Shown here: positions 1 to 6,014 of the stretch, in pieces
Layout of the letters: every line of letters begins with the position of its first letter
How positions within the stretch are numbered: position 1 is the first letter of the stretch
Assembly (NCBI GenBank): GCA_900551505.1
Contig: URWK01000037.1
Location: 1-9,433, forward strand
From: an uncultured Ruminococcus sp.
GTDB lineage: Bacteria > Bacillota > Clostridia > Oscillospirales > Ruminococcaceae
Reading direction: 5' to 3'
Length of the DNA stretch: 9,433 bases
Position numbers and translations under genes: made by a program
Notes under the pieces: model-generated
Seen by the model: the letters and a program-made list of their open reading frames with translations, nothing else
Told to the model about the DNA's origin: nothing
The model's database searches: none

Positions 1-118
1 ATATTCCCTATCGAAAACACAAAAAAAAAAGCCGCCCCCCCAACCCACAAAAAAAAATAAAAAAAATTATATTATTAAATCGGGGGCCCCCCCGGGGGCC
101 GCGCGGGCGGGGGGCCCC
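1..118. other. Low-complexity contig edge, probable artefact
   Basis: This block is A-rich homopolymer (about 18-80) followed by an almost pure G/C block (81-118) of alternating G and C runs. Its composition is unlike anything inside the window, and it switches abruptly to normal A/T-rich intergenic sequence near 119. No reading frame, promoter or RNA is supported here. I read it as an assembly-end or read-quality artefact; it should not be used for annotation. Confidence 0.8.
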
Positions 119-230
119 ATGAAAGTTCTCCATACCATTTAACTGCGGATTAAAGTTGTTTAATATGCACAAATCGAACCTTTAAAATAAAGCTATTTTC
201 ACGATTTTGAGAAAAAGCCTCACTTTTACT
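119..230. other. Intergenic DNA upstream of minD-like gene, no gene seen
   Basis: This is A/T-rich sequence between the artefactual edge and the promoter at 231. I find no coding frame with a ribosome binding site, no RNA gene and no convincing hairpin. The real upstream neighbour is lost to the contig end. Confidence 0.6.
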
Positions 231-258
231 TTGACATTCGTATTATTTGTGGTAAAAT
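231..258 (+). promoter_or_regulatory. Sigma-A-type promoter of the minD-like gene
   Basis: A perfect -35 TTGACA at 231-236 is followed by a 16-nt spacer and a -10 TAAAAT at 253-258. A TGG at 250-252 gives a TGn extended -10 element. Transcription would start near 265, leaving a leader of about 35 nt before the ATG at 299. Confidence 0.75.
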
Positions 259-298
259 ATTATTGATAATTGTATTCATTATGGAAAGGAGTTTTCTT

Positions 299-1039
299 AT
301 GCCAAAAGTAATTGCAGTTACCTCCGGAAAGGGCGGTACAGGTAAATCTTCTATCTGCTCCGGTCTTGGCTACTCTCTCGCCAAGCAGGGTAACAGAACC
401 CTTATTATTGAACTCGATTTCGGTCTGAGATGCATGGATATTATTTTCGGTATGCAGGACGCTATTCAGAAAGACCTCGGCAATGTTATCGCCGGTGACT
501 GCGATATTCTTGACGCTGTCGTTCAGGTCAAGATGGCAAGTAACCTCAGTATACTGTGTGCCCCTGAAAATCCTTTTGCAGTAGTCACGGCAGAACAAAT
601 CGAAGACATTTGTCAAAGAATAAAAAAATACTATGACTACATAATCATTGATACCGGTGCAGGTATAAACTCTCATGTATTCGATATTGTGGAACAGTCA
701 AATCTTATTCTTGTTGTAACAACTCCTGACCCTATATGTGTCCGTGATGACCGTATGATGTCCGATGAATTCTATAAAAGAGGAAATCAACGCCAGCGTC
801 TTCTCATCAATAAAGTCAATAAAAAAGCTCTCGGTTCTTCAATAATCAGAGACCTTGACGAAATTATTGATACTATCGGCGTTCAGCTCATCGGCGTAAT
901 TCCTGAAGACTATGAACTCGTTGTAGCCACAAGCAAAGGTCAGCCGATACCTTACGGAAGCCCAAGTCTTATGGCTTTCGATGCAATTTCAAAACGTATT
1001 CGTGGCGAAGACGTTCCTCTTACAATAAAAATAAACTGA
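299..1039 (+). CDS. minD: MinD-like deviant Walker A ATPase (septum-site/ParA family), 246 aa, lacking the usual C-terminal membrane helix
   Basis: MinD proteins are ATPases that dimerise on the membrane and position the division septum. The start is the ATG at 299, because AGGAG at 287-291 sits 7 nt upstream; a TTG at 263 in the same frame has no such site and falls at the expected transcription start. The deviant Walker A is at residues 10-17 (GKGGTGKS, with signature lysine K11 and K16). The switch I region keeps D40 but has E at 38 and C at 45, where E. coli MinD has D38 and N45. D118, in IIIDTGAGI, is the Walker B-like aspartate. The protein ends about 13 residues after the RIRG segment with PLTIKIN. 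The amphipathic Lys/Phe-rich membrane-targeting helix typical of MinD is not visible. No minC or minE is adjacent; the neighbour is an mgsA-family gene, a pairing also seen near min genes in clostridia. It may be a true MinD or a soluble relative, so the gene symbol is tentative. Confidence 0.75.
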   Translation: MPKVIAVTSGKGGTGKSSICSGLGYSLAKQGNRTLIIELDFGLRCMDIIFGMQDAIQKDLGNVIAGDCDILDAVVQVKMASNLSILCAPENPFAVVTAEQIEDICQRIKKYYDYIIIDTGAGINSHVFDIVEQSNLILVVTTPDPICVRDDRMMSDEFYKRGNQRQRLLINKVNKKALGSSIIRDLDEIIDTIGVQLIGVIPEDYELVVATSKGQPIPYGSPSLMAFDAISKRIRGEDVPLTIKIN

Positions 1040-1063
1040 TTACCGCTTCTGAAGCGTAATGGG

Positions 1064-1095
1064 AAGCCCTCACCTTCTCAGGTGGGGGTTTGATT
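1064..1095 (+). terminator. Hairpin between the minD-like and mgsA-like genes, probable terminator
   Basis: AAGCCCTCACCT (1064-1075) pairs with AGGTGGGGGTTT (1080-1091) around a TCTC loop, a stem of up to 12 bp including two G-U pairs. The T-tract is short and interrupted (TTTGATT), so termination may be partial and some read-through into the next gene is likely. A shorter inverted repeat, CGCTTC/GAAGCG, lies just upstream at 1044-1056. Confidence 0.6.
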
Positions 1096-1123
1096 ATCAA
1101 TAATATTCAAAACAATATATAAT
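1094..1123 (+). promoter_or_regulatory. Possible promoter of the mgsA-like gene
   Basis: A perfect TATAAT at 1118-1123 lies 18 nt after TTATCA (1094-1099), which matches 4 of 6 positions of the -35 consensus. Transcription would begin near 1130, just before the ribosome binding site, giving a very short leader. In A/T-rich DNA a chance match is possible. Confidence 0.4.
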
Positions 1124-1147
1124 CATCTTTCGGGAGGAGTAATTTTT

Positions 1148-1552
1148 ATGAATATAGCACTAATAGCCCACGATGCAAAAAAAGAACTTATGGTTCAGTT
1201 TTGCATAGCCTACTGTGGTATTCTCTCCAAGCACAATCTTTGTGCAACAGGTACTACAGGTAAACTTGTCAGCGATGCAACCGGTCTGAATATTTCAAGG
1301 TATCTCAGTGGTTCTCAGGGCGGTGGCGAACAAGTTTGTTCACGCATTGCTTGTGATGAAATCGACCTTCTGCTCTTTTTCAGGGACCCTATTACCGCAA
1401 AGGCAACAGAACCTAATGATTATGACTTGCTCAGACTTTGTGATGTACATAATGTTCCCGTTGCCACAAATATCGCTACCGCCGAAGCCCTCATTCTCGC
1501 ACTTGAAAGAGGCGACCTCGATTATCGTGAGTACGGTACTCCAAAGCTTTAA
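1148..1552 (+). CDS. mgsA: Methylglyoxal synthase family protein, 134 aa, with substituted catalytic residues
   Basis: Methylglyoxal synthase converts dihydroxyacetone phosphate to methylglyoxal and phosphate, a bypass of lower glycolysis. GGAGGAG at 1133-1139 lies 8 nt before the ATG. Family features are clear: AHD at residues 7-9 with K12, the phosphate-binding ATGTTG at 33-38, SG at 54-55, FFRDP at 77-81, and PVATNIATAE at 104-113. Length is usual for the family (130-150 aa). By ungapped alignment with my recollection of the E. coli enzyme, catalytic Asp71 corresponds to G60 (SGSQGGGEQ instead of SGPxGGDQQ), His98 to T87, and Asp101 to N90. I checked these codons (1325, 1406, 1415) in the DNA and they are unambiguous. 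The fold and phosphate site should be intact, but the enzyme may be inactive or do something else. Family membership is firm; activity is doubtful. Confidence 0.85.
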   Translation: MNIALIAHDAKKELMVQFCIAYCGILSKHNLCATGTTGKLVSDATGLNISRYLSGSQGGGEQVCSRIACDEIDLLLFFRDPITAKATEPNDYDLLRLCDVHNVPVATNIATAEALILALERGDLDYREYGTPKL

Positions 1553-1564
1553 TATATCCCCCTA

Positions 1565-1593
1565 TTTACAAATCAAAAATAGTGTGTTATAAT
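1565..1593 (+). promoter_or_regulatory. Strong promoter upstream of the hisS operon
   Basis: TTTACA (1565-1570) and a perfect TATAAT (1588-1593) are separated by exactly 17 nt. TGT at 1585-1587 provides an extended -10 element. Transcription should start near 1600, giving a leader of about 140 nt before hisS. Confidence 0.75.
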
Positions 1594-1674
1594 AATTTTC
1601 AGTCATTAATAATGTTTCTGAAAATGCCGATATGCATTAAATTGATTGAAACAAACTAATTGCTTTGTCGAAAT

Positions 1675-1703
1675 CGCTCTTGTCTTTGGCAGGAGCGTTT
1701 TTT
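1675..1703 (+). terminator. Intrinsic terminator inside the hisS leader (candidate attenuator)
   Basis: CGCTCTTG (1675-1682) pairs with CAGGAGCG (1690-1697) in an 8-bp stem with one G-U pair and a 7-nt loop, followed by six T (1698-1703). It sits downstream of the promoter at 1565-1593 and only 37 nt before the hisS ATG, with no room for another promoter in between. It should therefore either end a short transcript of about 100 nt or act as an attenuator. No T-box consensus (AGGGTGG core) is visible in the leader. Confidence 0.65.
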
Positions 1704-1740
1704 AATTTTTACCCAAAATTTTTTATCAGGAGGTTTTCCC

Positions 1741-3060
1741 ATGTCATTATCTGTACAAAGACCTAACGGAACTGAAGACGTTATTCCAAGTCAGGTTTAC
1801 AAGTGGCATACTGTAGAGCTGACCGCAAGAGAAACTGCCGAGAAGTTCGGTTTCCACGAAATCCGTATTCCGACTTTTGAACAGACAGAACTCTTTCTCC
1901 GTTCTGTAGGCGAAACAACAGATGTAGTACAAAAAGAAATGTATACCGTTTCCGCTAAGGAAAGTAAATTCACACTCCGTCCGGAAGGTACTGCCGGCAC
2001 TATGCGTGCAATGCTCCAGAACGGTTTACTTAATGAAGCCCTTCCACAACGTGTGTTCTATATACTCTCCTGCTTCCGTCATGAACGCCCGCAAGCCGGA
2101 AGACTGCGTGAATTTCACCAGTTCGGCGTTGAGATGGCAGGAAGCAAATCCCCTTCCGCTGATGCCGAAGTTATCTCACTCGCCAAGACTATCATTGACA
2201 GACTCGGACTTAAAAACATTGAACTTTATATAAACTCTATCGGTTGCCCGGAATGTCGTAAAAAGTACCACACAGCCCTTAAAGAATACTTCTCGTCAAG
2301 AAAAGACGAATTGTGTGATACCTGCCTTTCAAGACTCGAGAAAAACCCTATGCGTATTCTCGACTGCAAGAGTAAAATCTGTTCAGCTATCGCAAAAGAT
2401 GCTCCGGTTATTCTTGACTACCTTTGCGAAGAATGTTCAGACCACTTCAAGACTTTGCAAGGTTATCTTACCGCAATGAACATTGACTTCAAGATAAATC
2501 CTAAGATTGTCCGTGGGCTTGACTACTACACAAAGACTGTATTTGAATTTGTAACAACCGATATCGGAGCTCAGGGTACTGTATGCGGTGGCGGTCGTTA
2601 TGACGGACTTATCGAAGAACTCGGCGGACAGCCAACTCCTTCACTCGGCTTTGCAATGGGACTTGAAAGACTTATCCTTACAATGCAGAAGCAGGGTTGT
2701 AATTTCCTCGAAAATGAAAGCTGTGACCTCTACATTGCCTCTATGGGCGAAAACGCTCACATAAAGGCTATGACACTTACCCAGAAACTCCGTGAAGAAG
2801 GCTATTGGGTTGAATATGATGTTATGGACAGAGGACTTAAAGCCCAGATGAAATATTCAAACAAGCTTAAAGCCAAATTTACTATGATTATCGGCGATGA
2901 TGAACTCAGTGCAGGCAAGGCTAAAATTCAGAATACCGAAACCCGTGACTTCACCGAAATCAACCTTGACGGCGATATTGTCGATGCTTTTTCGGGTGTT
3001 ATGATTGATTATATGTTCGCTTCCGAAGATATCTTCAATAATGCTCCCGCTCAGCAGTAA
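1741..3060 (+). CDS. hisS: Histidyl-tRNA synthetase, 439 aa
   Basis: This cytoplasmic class II synthetase charges tRNA-His. AGGAGG at 1728-1733, 7 nt upstream, sets the start at this ATG; a TTG-initiated extension to 1660 would run through the terminator and is rejected. The N-terminus carries the family's GTEDV motif (10-14). LRPEGT lies at 79-84. Motif 2 is at 112-121 (FRHERPQAGR). Histidine-binding RGLDYY is at 258-263 and GGGRYDG at 283-289. Motif 3 is at 303-310 (GFAMGLER). An anticodon-binding domain follows from about 327. The insertion region holds Cys pairs at 169/172, 192/195 and 229/232, a pattern common in Bacillota HisRS. Length is slightly above the usual 420-430 because of a short C-terminal tail (from about 421). 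It is the first gene of a tight operon with the membrane protein gene and aspS. Confidence 0.97.
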   Translation: MSLSVQRPNGTEDVIPSQVYKWHTVELTARETAEKFGFHEIRIPTFEQTELFLRSVGETTDVVQKEMYTVSAKESKFTLRPEGTAGTMRAMLQNGLLNEALPQRVFYILSCFRHERPQAGRLREFHQFGVEMAGSKSPSADAEVISLAKTIIDRLGLKNIELYINSIGCPECRKKYHTALKEYFSSRKDELCDTCLSRLEKNPMRILDCKSKICSAIAKDAPVILDYLCEECSDHFKTLQGYLTAMNIDFKINPKIVRGLDYYTKTVFEFVTTDIGAQGTVCGGGRYDGLIEELGGQPTPSLGFAMGLERLILTMQKQGCNFLENESCDLYIASMGENAHIKAMTLTQKLREEGYWVEYDVMDRGLKAQMKYSNKLKAKFTMIIGDDELSAGKAKIQNTETRDFTEINLDGDIVDAFSGVMIDYMFASEDIFNNAPAQQ

Positions 3061-3069
3061 TTTTAAGAT

Positions 3070-3846
3070 ATGATTGAAAATTCTGTTGTAACTGCCACTG
3101 CGGTAACTGCTTTCATGACTGTTATCGTGCCTGTTATCACGGTAATAGTCCTCTCGATAAAGAAGAAGCTTTCTCCAATGCCTTTTTTCTGCGGAGTAGG
3201 TTCGTTCTTTATATCTCAGGTAATTTTAAGAATACCGATTTTACAGATGCTTTCAAGATATGAAGCTTATCAAAGTTTTGTATCAACTAAAATCGGGCTT
3301 GTAATTATCGGAGGACTTACGGCAGGGCTTTTTGAAGAAACTGCAAGGCTTGCATTTGCTAAATTTATTCTGAAAGACAAACTATCTTATAAAAATACTG
3401 TTTCATTCGGGCTTGGGCATGGTTTCTGTGAAATGATTATCCTTGTGGGACTTAACTCGGTAATTTACCTTATCATGATGTTGCTTCTCAATTCGGGTTC
3501 TCTTGAAACGGCACTTTCAACCTCTTATTCTGCGGAAAATGTTTCGCAGATTACAGACCTGCTCACCTCGTTTACAGCCGGAAGCCTCTATCTTTCAATA
3601 ATAGAACGTTGTTCGGCGGTTATGTATCATGTTTTTGCAACTACTCTCATATTCGAGGGCATAAACAGAAAAAAGACCGTTCAGTATTATTTACTTGCAA
3701 TCCTTGCACACACTTTACTTAACAGTATTGCGGTACTGATTCCGAATGTATATGTCGTTGAAATTGTATTGCTTGCCCTTACTGTTACTGCCACTGTATT
3801 CACAGTGAAGCAGAAAAAATATTTTTCTAATTTTCAGGAGGAATAA
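3070..3846 (+). CDS. YhfC-family putative glutamic-type intramembrane protease, 258 aa
   Basis: This polytopic membrane protein has roughly seven hydrophobic segments (about 6-29, 38-58, 75-95, 110-140, 164-190, 204-222 and 226-248). Its conserved polar residues resemble the YhfC/CPBP-type intramembrane protease superfamily: EETAR at 89-93, GLGHGFCE at 114-121, ER at 179-180 with H187, and HTLLN at 214-218. In that superfamily the paired glutamates and downstream His/Asn residues are thought to form the active site within the bilayer. The substrate is unknown. The ATG lies 9 nt after the hisS stop and has no recognisable Shine-Dalgarno sequence (TTTTAAGAT precedes it), so translation is probably coupled to hisS. 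The last codons, for Gln-Glu-Glu, contain the AGGAGGA used by aspS. Family assignment comes from motif recognition only; proteolytic activity is inferred. Confidence 0.7.
   Translation: MIENSVVTATAVTAFMTVIVPVITVIVLSIKKKLSPMPFFCGVGSFFISQVILRIPILQMLSRYEAYQSFVSTKIGLVIIGGLTAGLFEETARLAFAKFILKDKLSYKNTVSFGLGHGFCEMIILVGLNSVIYLIMMLLLNSGSLETALSTSYSAENVSQITDLLTSFTAGSLYLSIIERCSAVMYHVFATTLIFEGINRKKTVQYYLLAILAHTLLNSIAVLIPNVYVVEIVLLALTVTATVFTVKQKKYFSNFQEE
3836..3842 (+). promoter_or_regulatory. aspS ribosome binding site embedded in the upstream gene
   Basis: AGGAGGA lies inside the last codons of the YhfC-like gene, 11 nt before the aspS ATG. Ribosomes finishing the upstream gene would pass over it, which suggests coupled translation of the two genes. 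Confidence 0.7.
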
Positions 3847-3853
3847 TTAAAAA

Positions 3854-5644
3854 ATGGCTGATAATATGAAAGGCTTGAAACGCTCTCATTACTGTAATGA
3901 TGTTGACGTTGAAAATATCGGACAAACCGTTACTGTCGGCGGTTTTGTCCAGAAAATCAGACAACTCGGAAACAACCTTATATTTATAGACCTCAGGGAC
4001 AGAACAGGTATTGTACAACTCGCATTTGATGAAAGTTCAGACAGAGAAATCTTTGAAAAGGCTTCATCTTGCCACAGCGAATATGTACTTATGGCAAAGG
4101 GCGTTGTAAGAGAACGTTCCAGCATAAACAAAGAACTTAAAAACGGAAGAATTGAAATTCTCGTTTCTGACCTGCGTATTCTCGCAAAGGCTCAGACACC
4201 ACCTTTTGAAATCCAGAACGAAACAAAGGTTAATGAAGAACTCCGCCTTAAATATCGTTATCTTGACCTTCGCCGTCAGCCTCTCCAGCACAATATAATC
4301 ATGCGTCACAAAATCGCTATGGCTGCCAGAGAATACTACTATTCAAAGGGTTTCATCGAAATCGAAACTCCTATGATGATTAAGTCCACCCCTGAAGGTG
4401 CAAGAGATTACCTCGTTCCTTCCAGAATCCATAACGGCAAATTCTATGCACTTCCGCAGTCACCACAGATTTATAAACAGCTTCTCATGATTGCCGGCAT
4501 GGACAAGTATATCCAGCTTGCAAGATGTTTCAGAGATGAAGACCTCCGAGCAGACAGACAGCCTGAATTTACTCAAATCGACCTTGAAATGTCATTTGTT
4601 GATGTAGATGATATTCTTGAAATGACAGAAGGATTTGTTTCATACCTGTTCAAAAAGGTTCTCAATATTGATATTCCTGTTCCGCTTCCACGTCTTACTT
4701 ACAGGGAGGCTATGGATAAGTACGGTTCTGACAAACCTGATACACGTTTCGGTATGGAAATTCAGAACATTTCAGATACCGTAAAAGATTGCGAATTTGT
4801 CGTATTCAAGTCAGCTATCGAAAACGGCGGAAGCGTAAGAGCTATCGTTGCCAAGAATTCCGCAAAAACTCTCACAAGAAAAGAAATTGACAAGCTTACA
4901 GAACAGGTTAAGGGCATCGGTGCAAAGGGTCTTGCCTATGTAAGATGGACTGACGAAAAACCTAACTGCTCATTCAATAAGTTTCTCAAAGAAGGTGAAC
5001 TTGAAGCCATTCTCGAAAAAATCGGCTGTGAAAAAGGTGACGTTGCACTCATCGTTGCCGATAAGGATAAAATCACCTTGCCTGTACTCGGAGCATTAAG
5101 ACTTACCGTTGCCAAGAAGCTCGATATAATTCCGGAAGACAAGTTTAATTTCCTCTGGATTACGGAATTCCCGTTCTTTGAATGGGACGAAGACAGTCAA
5201 ACATGGCTTGCAATGCACCACCCGTTCACAATGCCTATGGACGAATGTTTGCAGTATCTCGACACCGCACCTGAAAAAGTTACCGCAAAGGCTTATGACC
5301 TTGTACTTAACGGCGTTGAAATGTCTTCCGGCTCTATGCGTATAACAGACTATGAACTTCAGCAAAAAATGTTTGAAGCACTTGGTCTTACCGATGAAGA
5401 AATCGAAGCTAAATTCGGATTCCTCGTTGACGCTTACAAGTACGGAGCTCCTCCGCACGGCGGACTCGGAATAGGTCTTGACCGTCTTGCAATGGTTATG
5501 TGCCATGCCGAAAGCCTCAGAGATGTAACCGCATTCCCGAAAGTACAGAATGCCAGCGAACTTATGTCCGCCTGCCCTGCCGAAGTCGATAAGGAAAGCC
5601 TTGACGTTCTCGGTATTCAGGTTGTAAGACACGAAGAAGACTAA
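3854..5644 (+). CDS. aspS: Aspartyl-tRNA synthetase, bacterial type, 596 aa
   Basis: This cytoplasmic class IIb synthetase charges tRNA-Asp. Length fits the bacterial form (about 590). An N-terminal OB-fold anticodon-binding domain covers about 15-105. The catalytic core carries motif 2 near 223-230 (ARCFRDED, then RQPEFTQID) and motif 3 at 536-544 (GGLGIGLDR). The GAD insertion domain typical of bacterial AspRS occupies roughly 290-410. In the OB fold, residues 35-39 read IRQLG, where E. coli has RRDLG. The Leu there is the residue I associate with Asp-tRNA-specific enzymes rather than the His of Asn/Asp non-discriminating ones; this is only suggestive, because the loop is one residue longer than usual. 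The gene starts 7 nt after the membrane protein gene and is followed by a strong terminator, so it is the last gene of the hisS operon. Confidence 0.97.
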   Translation: MADNMKGLKRSHYCNDVDVENIGQTVTVGGFVQKIRQLGNNLIFIDLRDRTGIVQLAFDESSDREIFEKASSCHSEYVLMAKGVVRERSSINKELKNGRIEILVSDLRILAKAQTPPFEIQNETKVNEELRLKYRYLDLRRQPLQHNIIMRHKIAMAAREYYYSKGFIEIETPMMIKSTPEGARDYLVPSRIHNGKFYALPQSPQIYKQLLMIAGMDKYIQLARCFRDEDLRADRQPEFTQIDLEMSFVDVDDILEMTEGFVSYLFKKVLNIDIPVPLPRLTYREAMDKYGSDKPDTRFGMEIQNISDTVKDCEFVVFKSAIENGGSVRAIVAKNSAKTLTRKEIDKLTEQVKGIGAKGLAYVRWTDEKPNCSFNKFLKEGELEAILEKIGCEKGDVALIVADKDKITLPVLGALRLTVAKKLDIIPEDKFNFLWITEFPFFEWDEDSQTWLAMHHPFTMPMDECLQYLDTAPEKVTAKAYDLVLNGVEMSSGSMRITDYELQQKMFEALGLTDEEIEAKFGFLVDAYKYGAPPHGGLGIGLDRLAMVMCHAESLRDVTAFPKVQNASELMSACPAEVDKESLDVLGIQVVRHEED

Positions 5645-5659
5645 TAAATAAATTCTATG

Positions 5660-5689
5660 TTCTCCGGAAGTTTTCCGGAGAATTTTTTT
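5660..5689 (+). terminator. Strong intrinsic terminator of the hisS-aspS operon
   Basis: TTCTCCGGAA (5660-5669) and TTCCGGAGAA (5673-5682) are perfect inverted repeats around a 3-nt spacer, followed by seven T (5683-5689). It begins 16 nt after the aspS stop. Confidence 0.93.
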
Positions 5690-5690
5690 A

Positions 5691-5706
5691 TGGGGCGGTC
5701 GCCCCA
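5691..5706. repeat. GC-rich hairpin just after the aspS terminator
   Basis: TGGGGCG/CGCCCCA forms a perfect inverted repeat with a 2-nt centre (6 bp with a GGTC loop if folded as RNA). It lies one base after the T-tract of the terminator, is not needed for termination, and stands out in very A/T-rich surroundings. It could be one copy of a dispersed intergenic palindromic repeat; a single copy here cannot prove this. Confidence 0.45.
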
Positions 5707-5963
5707 CATCCTCTCGAATAAGTCAATTTGTACTAAAAACAACATATACTGCTCATTCTCTGGAATCTGGTTTATTGCGATGTAATTATATTATAATGTC
5801 GCCTGCATGAATATCATCTTTATGTAAAATTCAGATAATATTTTTGTTTGATTCAGAAAATTAAGTATTATTTGCTATAAACTTTATTTTTAACGATATA
5901 ATATACTTAAAACTATTTTTTATTCGGAAATTTATGTTTTGCGATGATTTTTATATAATTCGC
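5707..5963. other. A/T-rich intergenic region without a gene
   Basis: No frame longer than a few codons with a ribosome binding site is present on either strand, and I recognise no tRNA, riboswitch or T-box. The only structure of note is an imperfect 26-bp dyad at 5777-5802. Its arms, GCGATGTAATTAT and ATTATAATGTCGC, pair at 9 positions plus 2 G-T, with 2 mismatches. Several TATAAT-like hexamers occur but lack a properly spaced -35 element. Confidence 0.6.
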
Positions 5964-5991
5964 TTGACAAATTATTTTTATCTGCTATAAT
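5964..5991 (+). promoter_or_regulatory. Strong promoter of the RHH-clpB unit
   Basis: A perfect TTGACA (5964-5969) and a perfect TATAAT (5986-5991) are separated by 16 nt. TGC at 5983-5985 provides an extended -10. Transcription should start near 5998, leaving a leader of under 20 nt. A 10-bp perfect palindrome, ATAATATTAT (5987-5996), overlaps the -10 and the start region and could be an operator. No CIRCE (TTAGCACTC/GAGTGCTAA) or CtsR-type GGTCAAA repeats are seen. Confidence 0.8.
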
Positions 5992-6014
5992 ATTATTAAA
6001 AGGAAGTGATAGAT

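Noticed and set aside
81..118. GC-rich palindromic block as a natural hairpin or origin element
   Set aside because: It is a run of alternating G and C homopolymers at the contig edge next to A homopolymers, best explained as artefact.
263..298. Upstream TTG start extending the minD-like protein by 12 residues
   Set aside because: It lies at the predicted transcription start with no ribosome binding site, while the ATG at 299 has AGGAG 7 nt upstream and gives the normal MinD N-terminus.
260..676. 138-codon minus-strand frame opposite the minD-like gene
   Set aside because: Its product shows no family resemblance and it lies wholly against a well-supported gene; it is a coding shadow.
1594..1740. 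T-box riboswitch controlling hisS
   Set aside because: The position is right and a terminator exists, but the conserved AGGGTGG-type antiterminator core and a specifier loop are not found, and the leader is too short for a full T-box.
5096..5707. 203-codon open frame on the minus strand over the 3' half of aspS
   Set aside because: It is antisense to a clear synthetase gene, crosses the operon terminator, and its product has no recognisable family features.
6006..6014. GTG start for the RHH protein
   Set aside because: The GTG overlaps the AGGAAG ribosome binding site; the ATG at 6015 has correct spacing and gives a normal RHH N-terminus.
5707..6014. CIRCE or CtsR operator upstream of the RHH-clpB unit
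   Set aside because: Neither TTAGCACTC/GAGTGCTAA nor tandem GGTCAAA repeats occur in the region on either strand by eye.
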